A DNA stretch of 64,000 nt from Microbacterium rhizosphaerae. Lineage in GTDB: Bacteria > Actinomycetota > Actinomycetes > Actinomycetales > Microbacteriaceae. The DNA lies in NCBI RefSeq assembly GCF_034120055.1, contig NZ_CP139368.1:620001-684000 (forward strand). Reading direction: 5' to 3'. The notes beneath the pieces are model-generated. The model did no database searches. It had not been told where the DNA came from and was given only the letters and a program-made list of their open reading frames with translations. Positions 43,179-52,851 of this stretch are shown in pieces (position 1 is the stretch's first letter; every line of letters starts with the position of its first letter). The position numbers were made by a program, and so were the translations under genes.

Positions 43179-43249
43179 CTCTCACACTGATTCTCATCCA
43201 CCGGACGATCCAGCGGAAGGCCGACAGCCACCAGAACAGGAGGAGCGAC

Positions 43250-44365
43250 ATGGATGCTGCACAGATCGACGTCCCGCGCGGACTCGCGGGCGTCGTCGTC
43301 GCGGACACCGCGATCAGCGAGGTCAACGGCATCGAGGGCTGGTACCAGTACCGCGGTCACTCCGCGATCGAGCTCGCCCGCCACGCGACCCTCGAGGAGG
43401 TCTGGCACCTGTTCCTGTTCGGAGAGCTTCCGGATGCCGCGCAGGCCGCCGGGTTCGCTGCCGAGCTGCGGGCACCCCGGCCGGTCGTGGCCGAGGTCGC
43501 CCGGAGCCTGGGCTCGGACCGTCCCGACGTGCTCCACGGAGTGAAGGCCGCGTGGCCGCTGCTCGCGTCGCGCCTGGGGATGAAACCCGTCTACGACCTC
43601 AGCACCGACGAGCGCCGCTCAGACGCACTGGTGCTCACGGCGGCTCTGCCGTCGCTGCTCACCGAGCTCCATGGAGCGCCCGCCGCCGCCTTGCCGGACC
43701 GCGGAGTCGTCGCGAACTACCTGCACCGGCTCACCGGAGGCCTGCCGAGCGCGCAGGAGGAGCGTGCGCTCACCGCCTACCTCATCGCGGTCGTCGATCA
43801 CGGGCTGAACGCCTCCACGTTCGCCGCACGCGTCATCGCGTCGACCGGGGCGGATGTCGCGTCCGCTCTCGCGGGCGGACTCGGCGCCCTTTCCGGGCCG
43901 CTGCACGGCGGCGCGCCCTCGCGGGTGCTCGATGCCCTGGATCGGATCCACGACCCGGCCGACATCGCAGACTGGATCCGCGGCGAGCTCGCCGCCGGCC
44001 GCCGCCTCATGGGCTTCGGCCACGCGGTCTACCGCACGACCGATCCGCGATCGGAGCTGCTCAAGGGGATCGCCGTCGACCTCGGCGGGGATCGGGTCGA
44101 GCTCGCCCTGCGCTTCGAGCGCGAGGCCGAGCGGATCCTCGCCGAGGCGAAACCCGGGCGCGGCCTGCACGCGAACGTCGAGTTCTACGCATCCGTCGTC
44201 CTGGAGCGGGTGGGCGTGCCGCGCGAGATGTTCACGCCGACGTTCGCCCTCGCGCGCTCCATCGGCTGGTCGGCGCACATCCTCGAGCAGGCGGCGGACC
44301 CGAAGATCATCCGTCCGGCGGCACGGTACGTCGGCCCGCCGCTGCGCCGTCCGACGGCGGCCTGA
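43250..44365 (+). CDS. Citrate synthase / 2-methylcitrate synthase family enzyme
   Basis: A 371-aa citrate-synthase-fold enzyme of the short CitA/PrpC-like type. Catalytic residues: His in GPLHGGAPSRVL, His in GFGHAVYRTTDPR, and an acidic residue in HANVEFYASVVL (Glu in place of the usual Asp). It condenses acetyl-CoA or propionyl-CoA with oxaloacetate. GGAGGAGCG is six bases ahead of the ATG. It is divergent from the HTH-fused homologue, which probably regulates it. No prpB or prpD is nearby, so a methylcitrate cycle role is not supported here. Confidence 0.87.
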   Translation: MDAAQIDVPRGLAGVVVADTAISEVNGIEGWYQYRGHSAIELARHATLEEVWHLFLFGELPDAAQAAGFAAELRAPRPVVAEVARSLGSDRPDVLHGVKAAWPLLASRLGMKPVYDLSTDERRSDALVLTAALPSLLTELHGAPAAALPDRGVVANYLHRLTGGLPSAQEERALTAYLIAVVDHGLNASTFAARVIASTGADVASALAGGLGALSGPLHGGAPSRVLDALDRIHDPADIADWIRGELAAGRRLMGFGHAVYRTTDPRSELLKGIAVDLGGDRVELALRFEREAERILAEAKPGRGLHANVEFYASVVLERVGVPREMFTPTFALARSIGWSAHILEQAADPKIIRPAARYVGPPLRRPTAA

Positions 44366-44397
44366 CGGGCGTCACCGGCATCCCCTATCCTGGCGAC

Positions 44398-44772
44398 ATG
44401 GCGACCCCACCTCCCCCGCCGGCCTACGGCGCCGGCGCACCGCAGCCCCTGACCCCGTCCGACGAGAAGCTCTGGGCCACCCTCATCCAGGTGGGAGGAC
44501 TTCTCTTCGGATTCCTCGCACCGCTGATCGGCTACCTGATCCTGAAGGACCGCGGCCCGTTCGTCCGCGCCTACTCGGCCACGGCCCTCAACTTCCAGCT
44601 CACGCTCCTCATCGCATACATCGTGGGCGGCATCCTCACGCTCGTGCTCGTCGGCTTCATCATCCTGGCCCTCGCGGGGATCCTGAACATCGTGTTCTCG
44701 ATCATCGCGGCCGTGAAGGCGAACCAGGGCGAGTGGTACACCTACCCGCTCACCATCCCGTTCGTGAAGTAG
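44398..44772 (+). CDS. DUF4870 membrane protein
   Basis: A 124-aa protein with a Pro/Gly/Ala-rich N-terminus, then three hydrophobic helices: LIQVGGLLFGFLAPLIGYLIL, FQLTLLIAYIVGGILTLVLVG and IILALAGILNIVFSIIAAVKA. The pattern with a charged KDRGPFVRAYSATALNFQ loop and the closing YTYPLTIPFVK is that of DUF4870/Tic20-like proteins. Function unknown. TATCCT lies six bases before the ATG, suggesting leaderless expression. Confidence 0.85.
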   Translation: MATPPPPPAYGAGAPQPLTPSDEKLWATLIQVGGLLFGFLAPLIGYLILKDRGPFVRAYSATALNFQLTLLIAYIVGGILTLVLVGFIILALAGILNIVFSIIAAVKANQGEWYTYPLTIPFVK

Positions 44773-44891
44773 AGCTTCCGCGGGTCGGGTGGGGCGGGGG
44801 CACGGCGAGGAGGCCGGCGACCGGCCGATAGAATCGACGGATGCCGCGGCATCCCGCGCGCCTTTCACCCCACCCGACCATTGGAGCCACC

Positions 44892-46277
44892 GTGGCCGAG
44901 CAGTCCCGCCTCGACAAAGTCATCGCTCTCGCGCGTCACCGCGGGTTCGTCTTCCAAGCGGGTGAGATCTACGGCGGATCGCGGTCGGCGTGGGATTACG
45001 GCCCCCTCGGCACCGAGCTCAAGGAGAACATCCGCCGCCAGTGGTGGCAGACGTTCGTGCGCGGCCGGGGCGACATGGTCGGCCTCGACTCGTCGGTGAT
45101 CCTGCCCAAGCGCGTGTGGGAGGCCTCCGGTCACGTCGAGACCTTCACCGACCCGCTCGTGGAGTGCCTGCACTGCCACAAGCGCTTCCGCGCCGACAAC
45201 CTGCTCGAGGACTTCGAGGCGCGCAAGGGGCGTCAGGCCGAGAACGGGCTGCTGGATGTCCCGTGCCCGAACTGCGGCACGAAGGGCCAGTACACCGAGC
45301 CCAAGGCCTTCTCGGGTCTCATCAAGACCTACCTCGGGGTCGTCGACGACGAGTCCGGCCTGTACTACCTGCGCCCCGAGACGGCGCAGGGCATCTTCGT
45401 CAACTTCACGAACGTGCTCACCGCGAGCCGCAAGAAGCCGCCGTTCGGCATCGGCCAGGTCGGCAAGGCGTTCCGCAACGAGATCACCCCCGGCAACTTC
45501 ATCTTCCGCACGCGCGAGTTCGAGCAGATGGAGATCGAGTACTTCGTGCCGCCCGCCGACGCGCAGGAGTGGTTCGAGCACTGGGTCGAGGAGTGCTGGA
45601 ACTGGTTCACCGACCTCGGCATCGACCCCGCCCACATGCGCCGGTTCGACGTGCCCGAGGAGGACCGGGCGCACTACTCCGACGGCACCATCGACATCGA
45701 GTACCGCTTCGGCTTCGCGGGCAAGGAGTGGGGCGAGCTCATGGGCATCGCCAACCGCACCGACTACGACCTCTCGTCGCACACCGAGATCTCAGGCCAG
45801 AGCCTCACGTACTTCGACCAGGCCTCGGGCGAGCGCTACATCCCGTACGTGATCGAGCCGTCCTTCGGCCTGACGCGATCGATGATGGCGTTCCTCGTGG
45901 ATGCCTACCGTGAGGAGGAGGCGCCGAACGCCAAGGGCGGCACCGACACCCGCACGGTCCTCGGCCTCGATCCGCGCCTCGCGCCGATCAAGATCGCGGT
46001 CCTGCCGCTCAGTCGCAACGAGAACCTGTCGCCGCTCGCGCGCCAGGTGGCGGACGACCTGCGCGGCCGCTGGACCGTCGACTTCGACGACGCCGGCGCC
46101 ATCGGCCGCCGCTACCGCCGCCAGGACGAGATCGGCACGCCGTTCTGCGTCACAGTCGACTTCGACTCGCTTGAGGATCGCGCGGTGACCGTCCGCGACC
46201 GCGACTCGATGGCGCAGGAACGGGTGCCGCTCGAGGGCCTGCACGCGTTCCTCGCCGAGCGGCTCCGCGGGGCCTGA
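44892..46277 (+). CDS. glyS: Glycyl-tRNA synthetase
   Basis: A 461-aa class II synthetase of the dimeric (bacterial/eukaryotic-like) GlyRS type. Features: [21 protein letters not shown], motif 1 region WWQTFVRGR, a zinc-type CxxC pair (CLHCHKRF and CPNCGT), motif 2 [21 protein letters not shown], motif 3 [10 protein letters not shown] and the anticodon-binding domain from about 360. It charges tRNA-Gly. GTG at 44892 with GGAG ahead matches the usual MAEQSRLDK start. A TAGAAT box six bases before an in-frame ATG at 44841 could instead give a 17-residue longer protein or a short leader. Confidence 0.95.
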   Translation: MAEQSRLDKVIALARHRGFVFQAGEIYGGSRSAWDYGPLGTELKENIRRQWWQTFVRGRGDMVGLDSSVILPKRVWEASGHVETFTDPLVECLHCHKRFRADNLLEDFEARKGRQAENGLLDVPCPNCGTKGQYTEPKAFSGLIKTYLGVVDDESGLYYLRPETAQGIFVNFTNVLTASRKKPPFGIGQVGKAFRNEITPGNFIFRTREFEQMEIEYFVPPADAQEWFEHWVEECWNWFTDLGIDPAHMRRFDVPEEDRAHYSDGTIDIEYRFGFAGKEWGELMGIANRTDYDLSSHTEISGQSLTYFDQASGERYIPYVIEPSFGLTRSMMAFLVDAYREEEAPNAKGGTDTRTVLGLDPRLAPIKIAVLPLSRNENLSPLARQVADDLRGRWTVDFDDAGAIGRRYRRQDEIGTPFCVTVDFDSLEDRAVTVRDRDSMAQERVPLEGLHAFLAERLRGA

Positions 46278-46317
46278 TCCCGACCTGCCGTCCCCTCATG
46301 CGGCCTACGCTGGTCGC

Positions 46318-47472
46318 ATGAGGGATGCAGTCATCGTCGACGCCGTCCGCACGGCCGTCGGAAAGCGCAACGGCGCACTCGCGCAGCAGCATGCCGCGTC
46401 GCTGTCGGGACACGTGCTGAACGCACTGGCGCAGCGCACGGGTCTCGACCCGGCATCCGTCGACGACGTCGTGTGGGGATGCGTCGACCAGGCCGGCATG
46501 CAGACCGGCAGCGTCGGTCGCGCCGGCGTCCTGGCCGCCGGGTGGCCGGAGTCGGTGCCCTCCGTGACCGTCGACCGGCAGTGCGGGTCGTCGCAGCAGG
46601 CCGTGCATCAGGCGGCGGCCGGCGTCATCAGCGGTCAGTACGACATCGCCGTGGCCGGAGGCGTCGAGATCATGAGCGCCGTGCCGCTCGGCGCGCCGGT
46701 GTTCGACGGCCGCTTCGGCGAGCCCTTCGGCCCGAAGGTCTGGGAACGCTACGACGGCATCCGTTTCGACCAGGGCGTGGGCGCTCAGCTCATCGCCGAC
46801 GAGTACCGCATCACCCGCGCGGAGATGGATGCCTTCGGTCTCGAGTCGCACGTGCGGGCCACCGCCGCGATCGACGAGGGCCGTTTCGCGGGCCAGATCA
46901 CCCCCGTGGTGCTTCCGGACGGCACGGTGTTCGACACAGATCAGGGCGTTCGGCGCACCTCCACCCTCGAGGCGCTCGCCGGCCTCAAGCCCGCGTTCCG
47001 CGAGGACGGCTCGATCACCGCGGGCAACGCCTCCCAGATCTCCGACGGCGCCGCGGCGCTGCTGGTCACCACGAGCGACATCGCCGCCGCCAACGGCTGG
47101 ACGCCGGTGGCCCGCATCCACACCGCCGTCCTCGTGGGAGTCGACCCGGTGACCATGCTGAAAGGGCCGATCCCGGCGACCGCGAAGGCGCTCGCGAAGG
47201 CGGGCCTCGCGCTCGACGACATCGGGGTGTTCGAGATCAACGAGGCGTTCGCCTCCGTCACCCTCGCGTGGCTGCGCGAGACCGGCACGGACCCGGCGCT
47301 GCTCAACCCGCTCGGCGGGGCGATCGCGCTGGGGCATCCGCTCGGCGCCTCCGGCGCCCGCCTCATGACGACCCTCGTGCACCACATGCGCGATGCCGGC
47401 ATCCGCTACGGGCTGCAGTCGATGTGCGAGGGCGGCGGCATGGCCAACGCCACGATCCTCGAACTGCTGTGA
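46318..47472 (+). CDS. Acetyl-CoA acyltransferase (thiolase)
   Basis: A 384-aa thiolase. The nucleophile Cys89 lies in VDRQCGSSQQAV; the NEAF motif, the GGAIALGHPLGASGAR motif with the catalytic His, and the second Cys in MCEGGGMANA are all present. It either cleaves 3-ketoacyl-CoA in fatty-acid oxidation or condenses acetyl-CoA; the SYGL-type branch cannot be settled by eye. TACGCT lies six bases before the ATG, giving a leaderless start. No beta-oxidation partner gene is adjacent. Confidence 0.9.
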   Translation: MRDAVIVDAVRTAVGKRNGALAQQHAASLSGHVLNALAQRTGLDPASVDDVVWGCVDQAGMQTGSVGRAGVLAAGWPESVPSVTVDRQCGSSQQAVHQAAAGVISGQYDIAVAGGVEIMSAVPLGAPVFDGRFGEPFGPKVWERYDGIRFDQGVGAQLIADEYRITRAEMDAFGLESHVRATAAIDEGRFAGQITPVVLPDGTVFDTDQGVRRTSTLEALAGLKPAFREDGSITAGNASQISDGAAALLVTTSDIAAANGWTPVARIHTAVLVGVDPVTMLKGPIPATAKALAKAGLALDDIGVFEINEAFASVTLAWLRETGTDPALLNPLGGAIALGHPLGASGARLMTTLVHHMRDAGIRYGLQSMCEGGGMANATILELL

Positions 47473-47616
47473 TCGGGCGTTCTTAAGCATCAGCTGAATG
47501 CTGCGGGCGCCACTCGCGCGGGTGCTGCGTCGGCGAGGACCGCGGGTCTACGATCGCCGTGTCCGCATTGCTGCGCAGTCGAGCGCACCCCGGGCGGTCC
47601 GAGCGAAGGAGCACCG

Positions 47617-49080
47617 ATGAGCACGTCAGCCGCCACGCCGACCCGCGGTCTCGAGGTCCGCTCCATCGACTACGTCCCGCTCGCGGAGCGGCATGGCAAG
47701 GTCTCGCATATCGGGCCGCTCTGGTTCATGAGCAACGCGCAGATCGCGACCCTCGCCACCGGGCTCATCAGCATCACGAGCGGCGGCAATCTGATCTGGT
47801 CGTTCATCGCCATCGTGCTCGGCATCCTGATCGGCACGTTCTTCATGGCGGCGCACTCGTCGCAGGGCCCGCAGCTGGGGCTGCCGCAGATGATCCAGTC
47901 GCGGCCGCAGTTCGGGTACATCGGCGCCCTGCTCGTATGGCTGTTCGCCTACATCCAGTACGCCGGGTTCAACATCTTCAACACCGTGCTCGCGGGCGAG
48001 GCCGTCGGAGGAGCTTTCAGCACGGAGCAGTCCAGCAATCCGCTGTGGATCTGGGTCGTGACGATCATCGCCGTGGTCATCGCGCTCGTCGGGTACGACC
48101 TCATCCACTCGTTCGAGCGCTACCTGATGTACGTGACGGTCGTGATGCTGGTCCTGCTGACGGTGTCGGCGGTCGTGCACCTGCACGTGCCCGCGTCGCA
48201 GTTCGACCTGTCGCACTTCAACGGGCTCGCGTTCTTCGGCCAGCTGGGCGTGGCGGCGGGCTACCAGATCTCGTGGGCGATCTATGTGTCCGACTACTCG
48301 CGCTATCTTCCGCCGACGACCCCGACCAACCGCACCTTCCAGTGGACCTTCTGGGGGAGTGCACTCGGCGGCATCTGGGTGATGTTCCTCGGCTCATGGG
48401 TCGCGGTCTCGGCGAAGGACATCGGCAGCAACACCGTGGTGGACCTCAAGCACGTGGCCGACCTGCTGTTTCCCGGCTTCGGCGTCATCGCCCTGATCAT
48501 CGCGGCCCTCGGGCTCGTCTCGGTCACCGCGCTGAACATGTACGGCGGGTCACTCACGCTCATCTCGTCGATCGACAGCTTCGTCAAAGTGCGGCCGACC
48601 CTGACGATCCGCATCGTCACCCTCGTCGTGACGGCGGCGATCTCGCTGGTGTTCGCCCTGTTCGCCACGGAGAACTTCCTCGGCGACTTCAACGCGTTCC
48701 TGCTGCTGATCCTCTACCTGTTCATTCCGTGGACCGCGGTCAACCTGACGGACTACTTCATCGTGCGGCGCGGCCATTATGCGATCGCCGAGATCTTCAA
48801 GCCGAACGGCATCTACAAGCGGTGGGGCTGGCCGGGCATCGTCGCGTATCTGCTGGGCTTCGTCGTGATGATCCCGTTCTTCGATGTCGCCGGGTTCTAC
48901 GAGGGGCCGGCATCGAAGGCGATGGGCGGCATCGACATCTCGCTGTTCATCGGGCTGCCGGTCGCCGCGATCGCCTACTGGCTGATGACGCGCCACATCG
49001 ATGTGCCGGCCGAGCAGGCGCTCGCCGAGACGCAGGCGCGCGAGATCGAGGAGGCTGCGGCGATCCACGAGCTTCCCTGA
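47617..49080 (+). CDS. NCS1-family purine/cytosine permease
   Basis: A 487-aa inner-membrane transporter with about 12 helices. The opening ERHGKVSHIGPLWFMSNAQIAT and the long first helices match the purine-cytosine permease branch of NCS1; the VSDYSRYLPPTTP segment in the middle and DYFIVRRGHY near helix 9-10 are family hallmarks. It brings in nucleobases, allantoin or similar rings with H+ or Na+; substrate uncertain. AAGGAG lies six bases before the ATG. Confidence 0.9.
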   Translation: MSTSAATPTRGLEVRSIDYVPLAERHGKVSHIGPLWFMSNAQIATLATGLISITSGGNLIWSFIAIVLGILIGTFFMAAHSSQGPQLGLPQMIQSRPQFGYIGALLVWLFAYIQYAGFNIFNTVLAGEAVGGAFSTEQSSNPLWIWVVTIIAVVIALVGYDLIHSFERYLMYVTVVMLVLLTVSAVVHLHVPASQFDLSHFNGLAFFGQLGVAAGYQISWAIYVSDYSRYLPPTTPTNRTFQWTFWGSALGGIWVMFLGSWVAVSAKDIGSNTVVDLKHVADLLFPGFGVIALIIAALGLVSVTALNMYGGSLTLISSIDSFVKVRPTLTIRIVTLVVTAAISLVFALFATENFLGDFNAFLLLILYLFIPWTAVNLTDYFIVRRGHYAIAEIFKPNGIYKRWGWPGIVAYLLGFVVMIPFFDVAGFYEGPASKAMGGIDISLFIGLPVAAIAYWLMTRHIDVPAEQALAETQAREIEEAAAIHELP

Positions 49081-49193
49081 GCCGGGCGCGGGTGCGGTCA
49101 CGCTCGAAGAACGATCCTCCGTGACCGGTTGCGGTGGGATGCGGGGACCGCCAGGATGCTGTCATTTCATCGGCCCGCCGCGGAAGGTCCACC

Positions 49194-49751
49194 ATGACGT
49201 CGAAGGTCCGGCCCCGCCGCGGGCTCCGCACCGGCACTCTCGCCCTCGCCGCGCTCGCGCTCGCCCTCGGGTTGACCGCATGCGGCAGCGGCGTGCCGCT
49301 TCCCAGCGGCTCGCCGACGGTCGCCCTGCCCACGGCGCTCCCGACACCCACCCGGCCGACGCCGACCCTGCCGACGCGCACGCCTCTGCCGATTCCCACC
49401 CCGACGAGCACGGCGATCGTTCCGACGGCGATCCCCACGGCGGAGCCGACCCCGACCGCCGAGCCGACACCCACGCCGACCCCCGAGCCGACCCCGACAC
49501 CCACACCGACCGCCGTTCCGCCGGTGCCGGTGGTCACTCCCACGCCCACGGAGTCGGCGACTCCGACACCGACACCGACACCGACACCCACACCGACCGC
49601 CACCGCGACGCCGACCCCATCGCCGACGCCGATCGAGGAGCAGAACGCGGTCTCGGAGTTCGGCTGGCTGTGGCTGCTGATCATCCTCGCCGTCGGCGGA
49701 GGGACGACGGCGATCGTCCTCGCGGTCCGTCGCCGGAGGGCGCAGCGCTAG
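49194..49751 (+). CDS. Pro/Thr-rich lipoprotein with C-terminal membrane helix
   Basis: A 185-aa protein. The signal peptide ends [11 protein letters not shown], a lipobox with Cys at about residue 33. Residues 35-150 are an extended Thr-Pro repeat ([20 protein letters not shown]), probably a stiff wall-spanning stalk that may be glycosylated. Residues 160-180 form a membrane helix ([21 protein letters not shown]) before RRRRAQR. Having both a lipid anchor and a C-terminal helix is unusual; the lipobox may instead be a false match in a normal signal peptide. AAGG precedes the ATG. Function unknown. Confidence 0.75.
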   Translation: MTSKVRPRRGLRTGTLALAALALALGLTACGSGVPLPSGSPTVALPTALPTPTRPTPTLPTRTPLPIPTPTSTAIVPTAIPTAEPTPTAEPTPTPTPEPTPTPTPTAVPPVPVVTPTPTESATPTPTPTPTPTPTATATPTPSPTPIEEQNAVSEFGWLWLLIILAVGGGTTAIVLAVRRRRAQR

Positions 49752-49758
49752 GCGCTTC

Positions 49759-50325
49759 TCAGCCCTTCGCGGCCGCCTTCATCGCGCGCTTGTGCTCGCG
49801 CACCTTGGCGAGCGACTCCGGCGACACGATGTCGGCCACGCTGCGGAACGACCCCTCCTCGCCGTAGGGAGCGGATGCCTCGCGCCACCCGTCGCCGTCG
49901 AAGCCGCACTGCTTGCCGATCAGCGCGAGGAAGATCTTCGCCTTCTGCTCGCCGAAGCCGGGCAGCTTCTTCAGCCGCTTGAGCACCTCGGCGCCCGACG
50001 GCGCATCCCGGGTCCAGATCGCGGATGCGTCGCCACCCCAGTCGTCCTGCACCGCCGCGCACAGCGACTGCACGCGGGCGGCCATCGACCCGGGGTATCG
50101 GTGCACGGCCGGCGGCTGACGGAAGGCCTCGACGAGCGCCTCGGGGTCGTACGCCGCGAGGGTCTGCGCATCCATCCGTCCCACTCGCTGCTCGATCTTG
50201 AGCGGTCCGGAGAATGCCGTCTCCATCGCGACCTGCTGATCCAGCAGCATGCCGATGAGGAGGGCGAGCGGATCCCGCGTCAGGAGGTCGTCGGCGGCGG
50301 CATCGGCGGTGATGTGCAGGCTCAT
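49759..50325 (-). CDS. HhH-GPD-family DNA repair-like protein
   Basis: A 188-aa protein of the uncharacterised actinobacterial HhH-GPD group (TIGR03252-like). It has LLIGMLLDQQVAMETAFSGP near the start, and the helix-hairpin-helix KRLKKLPGFGEQKAKIFLALI; no clear Gly/Pro-Asp catalytic Asp of the canonical kind follows. Likely a DNA-binding base-excision relative with unproved activity. GACACT lies six bases before the ATG (complement of 50332-50337), a weak leaderless box. It is divergent from hemY with 31 bases between starts. Confidence 0.8.
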   Translation of the reverse strand: MSLHITADAAADDLLTRDPLALLIGMLLDQQVAMETAFSGPLKIEQRVGRMDAQTLAAYDPEALVEAFRQPPAVHRYPGSMAARVQSLCAAVQDDWGGDASAIWTRDAPSGAEVLKRLKKLPGFGEQKAKIFLALIGKQCGFDGDGWREASAPYGEEGSFRSVADIVSPESLAKVREHKRAMKAAAKG

Positions 50326-50356
50326 GCCCCCAGTGTCCCATTCGGCGAGTGCGAGG

Positions 50357-51949
50357 ATGGAGGAGATGGCCAGCGAACCCTCCCCCACGCCGCCCGACTT
50401 CGCCGCGGAATCCGCGCTCGAGCGCATCGCGAAGCGCGCCCACGCGACACCCGTCGTCGTCATCGGCGGAGGCATGGCCGGCCTCGTCGCCGCGCACGAA
50501 TGCGCGAAGGTCGGATTGAAGGTCACCGTGCTCGAGGCATCCGACCGTCTCGGCGGCGTCGTGCGGGCGACGGATGTCGCGGGCCTGCGCCTCGACGCCG
50601 GAGCGGAGAGCTTCGCCACCCGCGGTGGACACGTGCGCGCGCTGATCGACGAGCTCGGCCTCGGCGACCACGTGGTCACGCCCGCCGCCGGCGGCGCGTG
50701 GGTCGCCGGACTCGGCGGGTCGACGGATGCCGCCCCTCTCCCCGGCGGCGGAGTGCTCGGCATCCCCTCGAATCCCTGGGCTCCGGAGGTCCGCCGCATC
50801 ATCGGCACGAACGGCTCCTGGCGCGCGTACGTCGACCGCCTGCGTCCGCCCCTGACGATCGGCCACGAGCACAGCCTGGGCAAGCTCGTGCGCTCACGCA
50901 TGGGCCAGCTCGTCCTCCAGCGTCTCGTCGCGCCCGTGACGACGGGCGTGTACTCCGCGAGCCCGGACGACATCGACGTCGACCTCGCCGCGCCCGGTCT
51001 GAACGCCGCCCTCACTCGCGCCGGGTCGCTCTCGGGAGCCGTGGACCTCCTCCAGTCCGAGCGCGCCGGCGCCGCGCCCGGCTCTGCCGTGGGAGGCATC
51101 GACGGCGGGATGACGCGGCTCGTCGACGCGCTCGTCGCGCGGCTGCGTGATCTCGAGGTCGAGCTGCGCACGGAGTCGCCGGTGGCGCGGATCGAATCCA
51201 CCGCCGGCGGCGGCTGGGTCGTCGTCACCGAGCCGTCTGCGCTCGACGAGCCGGCCCTGCCGCTGGCCACGTCCGCTCTGCCGGTGGCGGAGTCGATGAT
51301 CCCCCTCGCCGAGGCCGTCTCGGCATCCCTCCCGGCCGCAGCCGTCATCGTGGCGACCGACGAGGCCGCCGCCCGCTCTCTTCTCGCACCGCTGGTGCCC
51401 GGGCTGGCGGCGGAGGTGGGGCCGTCGCCCGTCGTCGAGATCATCACGCTCGTCATCGCGGACGAACGGCTGGATGCCGCCCCCCGCGGCACGGGCGTGC
51501 TCACTGTCCCCGGCTCGTACACCGCGAAGGCGCTCACGCACTCCACGGCCAAATGGGAGTGGATCGCGCGGGCAGCAGGCCCAGGTGTGCACGCCGTCCG
51601 GGTGTCTTTCGGAGCCCAGGGCGAGGAGCCGGCGACCGCGGGTCTCGACGACGCCGCAGCCGCCGAGCTGGCGCTCGCCGAGGCATCCGCCCTCCTCGGA
51701 ATCCCGCTCCAGCCCGCGTCCCTGCGGGGCGCGAGCCGCGCGCGGTTCGCCCAGTCGCAGCCGGCCGCGGTCATCGGCCGTCCCGAGGTCGTCTCGGCGG
51801 CGCGCACGGCGATCGCGGCGGTGCCCGGACTCGGCGCCGCCGGTGCGTGGCTGTCGGGCACGGGCCTCGCACAGGTCGTCCCGGATGCCCGCGCCGAGGC
51901 CGACCGCATCCGCGACGCCCTTCTCTGGGAGTATCCGGCGGCCTCCTGA
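50357..51949 (+). CDS. hemY: Coproporphyrinogen/protoporphyrinogen oxidase (CgoX/HemY)
   Basis: A 530-aa FAD enzyme. The dinucleotide motif VVVIGGGMAGLVAAHECAK is at residues 34-52, preceded by a 30-residue polar extension; RLGGVVRATDVAGLRLDAGAESF and the closing ARFAQSQPAAVIG and LSGTGLAQVVPDA segments are family features. In actinobacteria it oxidises coproporphyrinogen III to coproporphyrin III with O2. The ATG at 50357 or the one at 50366 could be the start; neither has a well-spaced ribosome site. Other heme genes lie 1.4-4 kb downstream; hemQ is not adjacent. Confidence 0.9.
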   Translation: MEEMASEPSPTPPDFAAESALERIAKRAHATPVVVIGGGMAGLVAAHECAKVGLKVTVLEASDRLGGVVRATDVAGLRLDAGAESFATRGGHVRALIDELGLGDHVVTPAAGGAWVAGLGGSTDAAPLPGGGVLGIPSNPWAPEVRRIIGTNGSWRAYVDRLRPPLTIGHEHSLGKLVRSRMGQLVLQRLVAPVTTGVYSASPDDIDVDLAAPGLNAALTRAGSLSGAVDLLQSERAGAAPGSAVGGIDGGMTRLVDALVARLRDLEVELRTESPVARIESTAGGGWVVVTEPSALDEPALPLATSALPVAESMIPLAEAVSASLPAAAVIVATDEAAARSLLAPLVPGLAAEVGPSPVVEIITLVIADERLDAAPRGTGVLTVPGSYTAKALTHSTAKWEWIARAAGPGVHAVRVSFGAQGEEPATAGLDDAAAAELALAEASALLGIPLQPASLRGASRARFAQSQPAAVIGRPEVVSAARTAIAAVPGLGAAGAWLSGTGLAQVVPDARAEADRIRDALLWEYPAAS

Positions 51950-52026
51950 GATGGGATGCCGGAATCGGAATATAGGGATACGCTGGGTCAACGACAACCC
52001 ACGAAGACCAGGCGTGAGGGGGCCTC

Positions 52027-52437
52027 ATGAGAGGCAAGGCAGGACTCGTCATCGGAATCGCCATCGGCTACGTGCTCGGTACGCGCGCGGGTCGCGAGCG
52101 ATACGAGCAGATCAAGGCGCAGGCGCTGAAGCTCTGGGAGCTCGAGCCCGTGCAGAACCAGGTCGACAAGGCCAAGGACTTCGGCAAGTCCGCCGCCATG
52201 GCGCTGCCCGTCGCCCTGTGGGACGGCGCGGTCAAGGTCACGAAGGCCGCGCAGAACAGGGGCACCGCGGGTGAGCGGCTCGATGCCGCGATGGCCGCCG
52301 GCAAGGACTCGGCCGACGACATCGCCCAGGCTGCGGAGACCTCGGCCGACGCCGTGAGCGCGGCGGCCGCCGAGGCGGCTGCGAAGGCGAAGAAGGCGGC
52401 CGAGAGCGCTGCGAAGAAGTCCGCTGACGAGGAGTGA
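52027..52437 (+). CDS. YtxH-like membrane-associated protein
   Basis: A 136-aa protein with one short N-terminal hydrophobic segment (GLVIGIAIGYVLGTRAGRERY, a YtxH hallmark) and a long Ala/Lys/Glu-rich helix that is probably a coiled coil. Members are envelope- or stress-associated, function unknown. GGGGGC is upstream and TACGCT (51984-51989) could be its -10 box. It is followed three bases later by a holin-like gene and then a DUF3618 gene, a common actinobacterial trio. Confidence 0.85.
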   Translation: MRGKAGLVIGIAIGYVLGTRAGRERYEQIKAQALKLWELEPVQNQVDKAKDFGKSAAMALPVALWDGAVKVTKAAQNRGTAGERLDAAMAAGKDSADDIAQAAETSADAVSAAAAEAAAKAKKAAESAAKKSADEE

Positions 52438-52440
52438 CGC

Positions 52441-52851
52441 ATGACCAATCCGCGCGCGTCCCGTGATCGGGCGGACGACGGTCTGCTGACCCTGATCGGC
52501 GAGCTGCCGGAGCTCTTCCGCAACCTGGTCATCGCCGAGGTCAACGCCGCGAAGGTCTGGCTGCAGAAGACCACCAAGGACGCGGGCATCGGTGCCGGAT
52601 GGATGGCCCTCGCGCTGTTCTTCCTGTTCTGGTCGATCCCGGTCTTCGACGCTTTTCTCATCGCGGGGCTGTCGTCGTGGTGGCCCGTGTGGCTGTCCGC
52701 GCTCGTGGTGCTCGGGGTCACGCTCGTGCTCGTCGCGCTGTTCGCGCTGCTCGGCATCCTGCGCTTCCGCAGGCTGACGCGGCGTGAGAACCCGGTGGAG
52801 TCCATCACCACCGACGTCAAGATCGTGAAGGATGTGGCCGATGAGTTCTGA
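52441..52851 (+). CDS. Phage holin-family (actinobacterial Holin-X) membrane protein
   Basis: A 136-aa protein with two membrane helices (GWMALALFFLFWSIPVFDAFLIA and WLSALVVLGVTLVLVALFALLGIL) after an amphipathic DDGLLTLIGELPELFRNLV helix, the pattern of the Phage_holin_3_6 family. Despite the name these are cellular envelope proteins in actinobacteria. Starts three bases after the YtxH gene and overlaps the DUF3618 gene by 11 bases. Confidence 0.88.
   Translation: MTNPRASRDRADDGLLTLIGELPELFRNLVIAEVNAAKVWLQKTTKDAGIGAGWMALALFFLFWSIPVFDAFLIAGLSSWWPVWLSALVVLGVTLVLVALFALLGILRFRRLTRRENPVESITTDVKIVKDVADEF

Noticed and set aside
43250..44365. Methylcitrate-cycle operon
   Set aside because: No prpB or prpD gene is adjacent; the enzyme family alone does not decide between acetyl- and propionyl-CoA.
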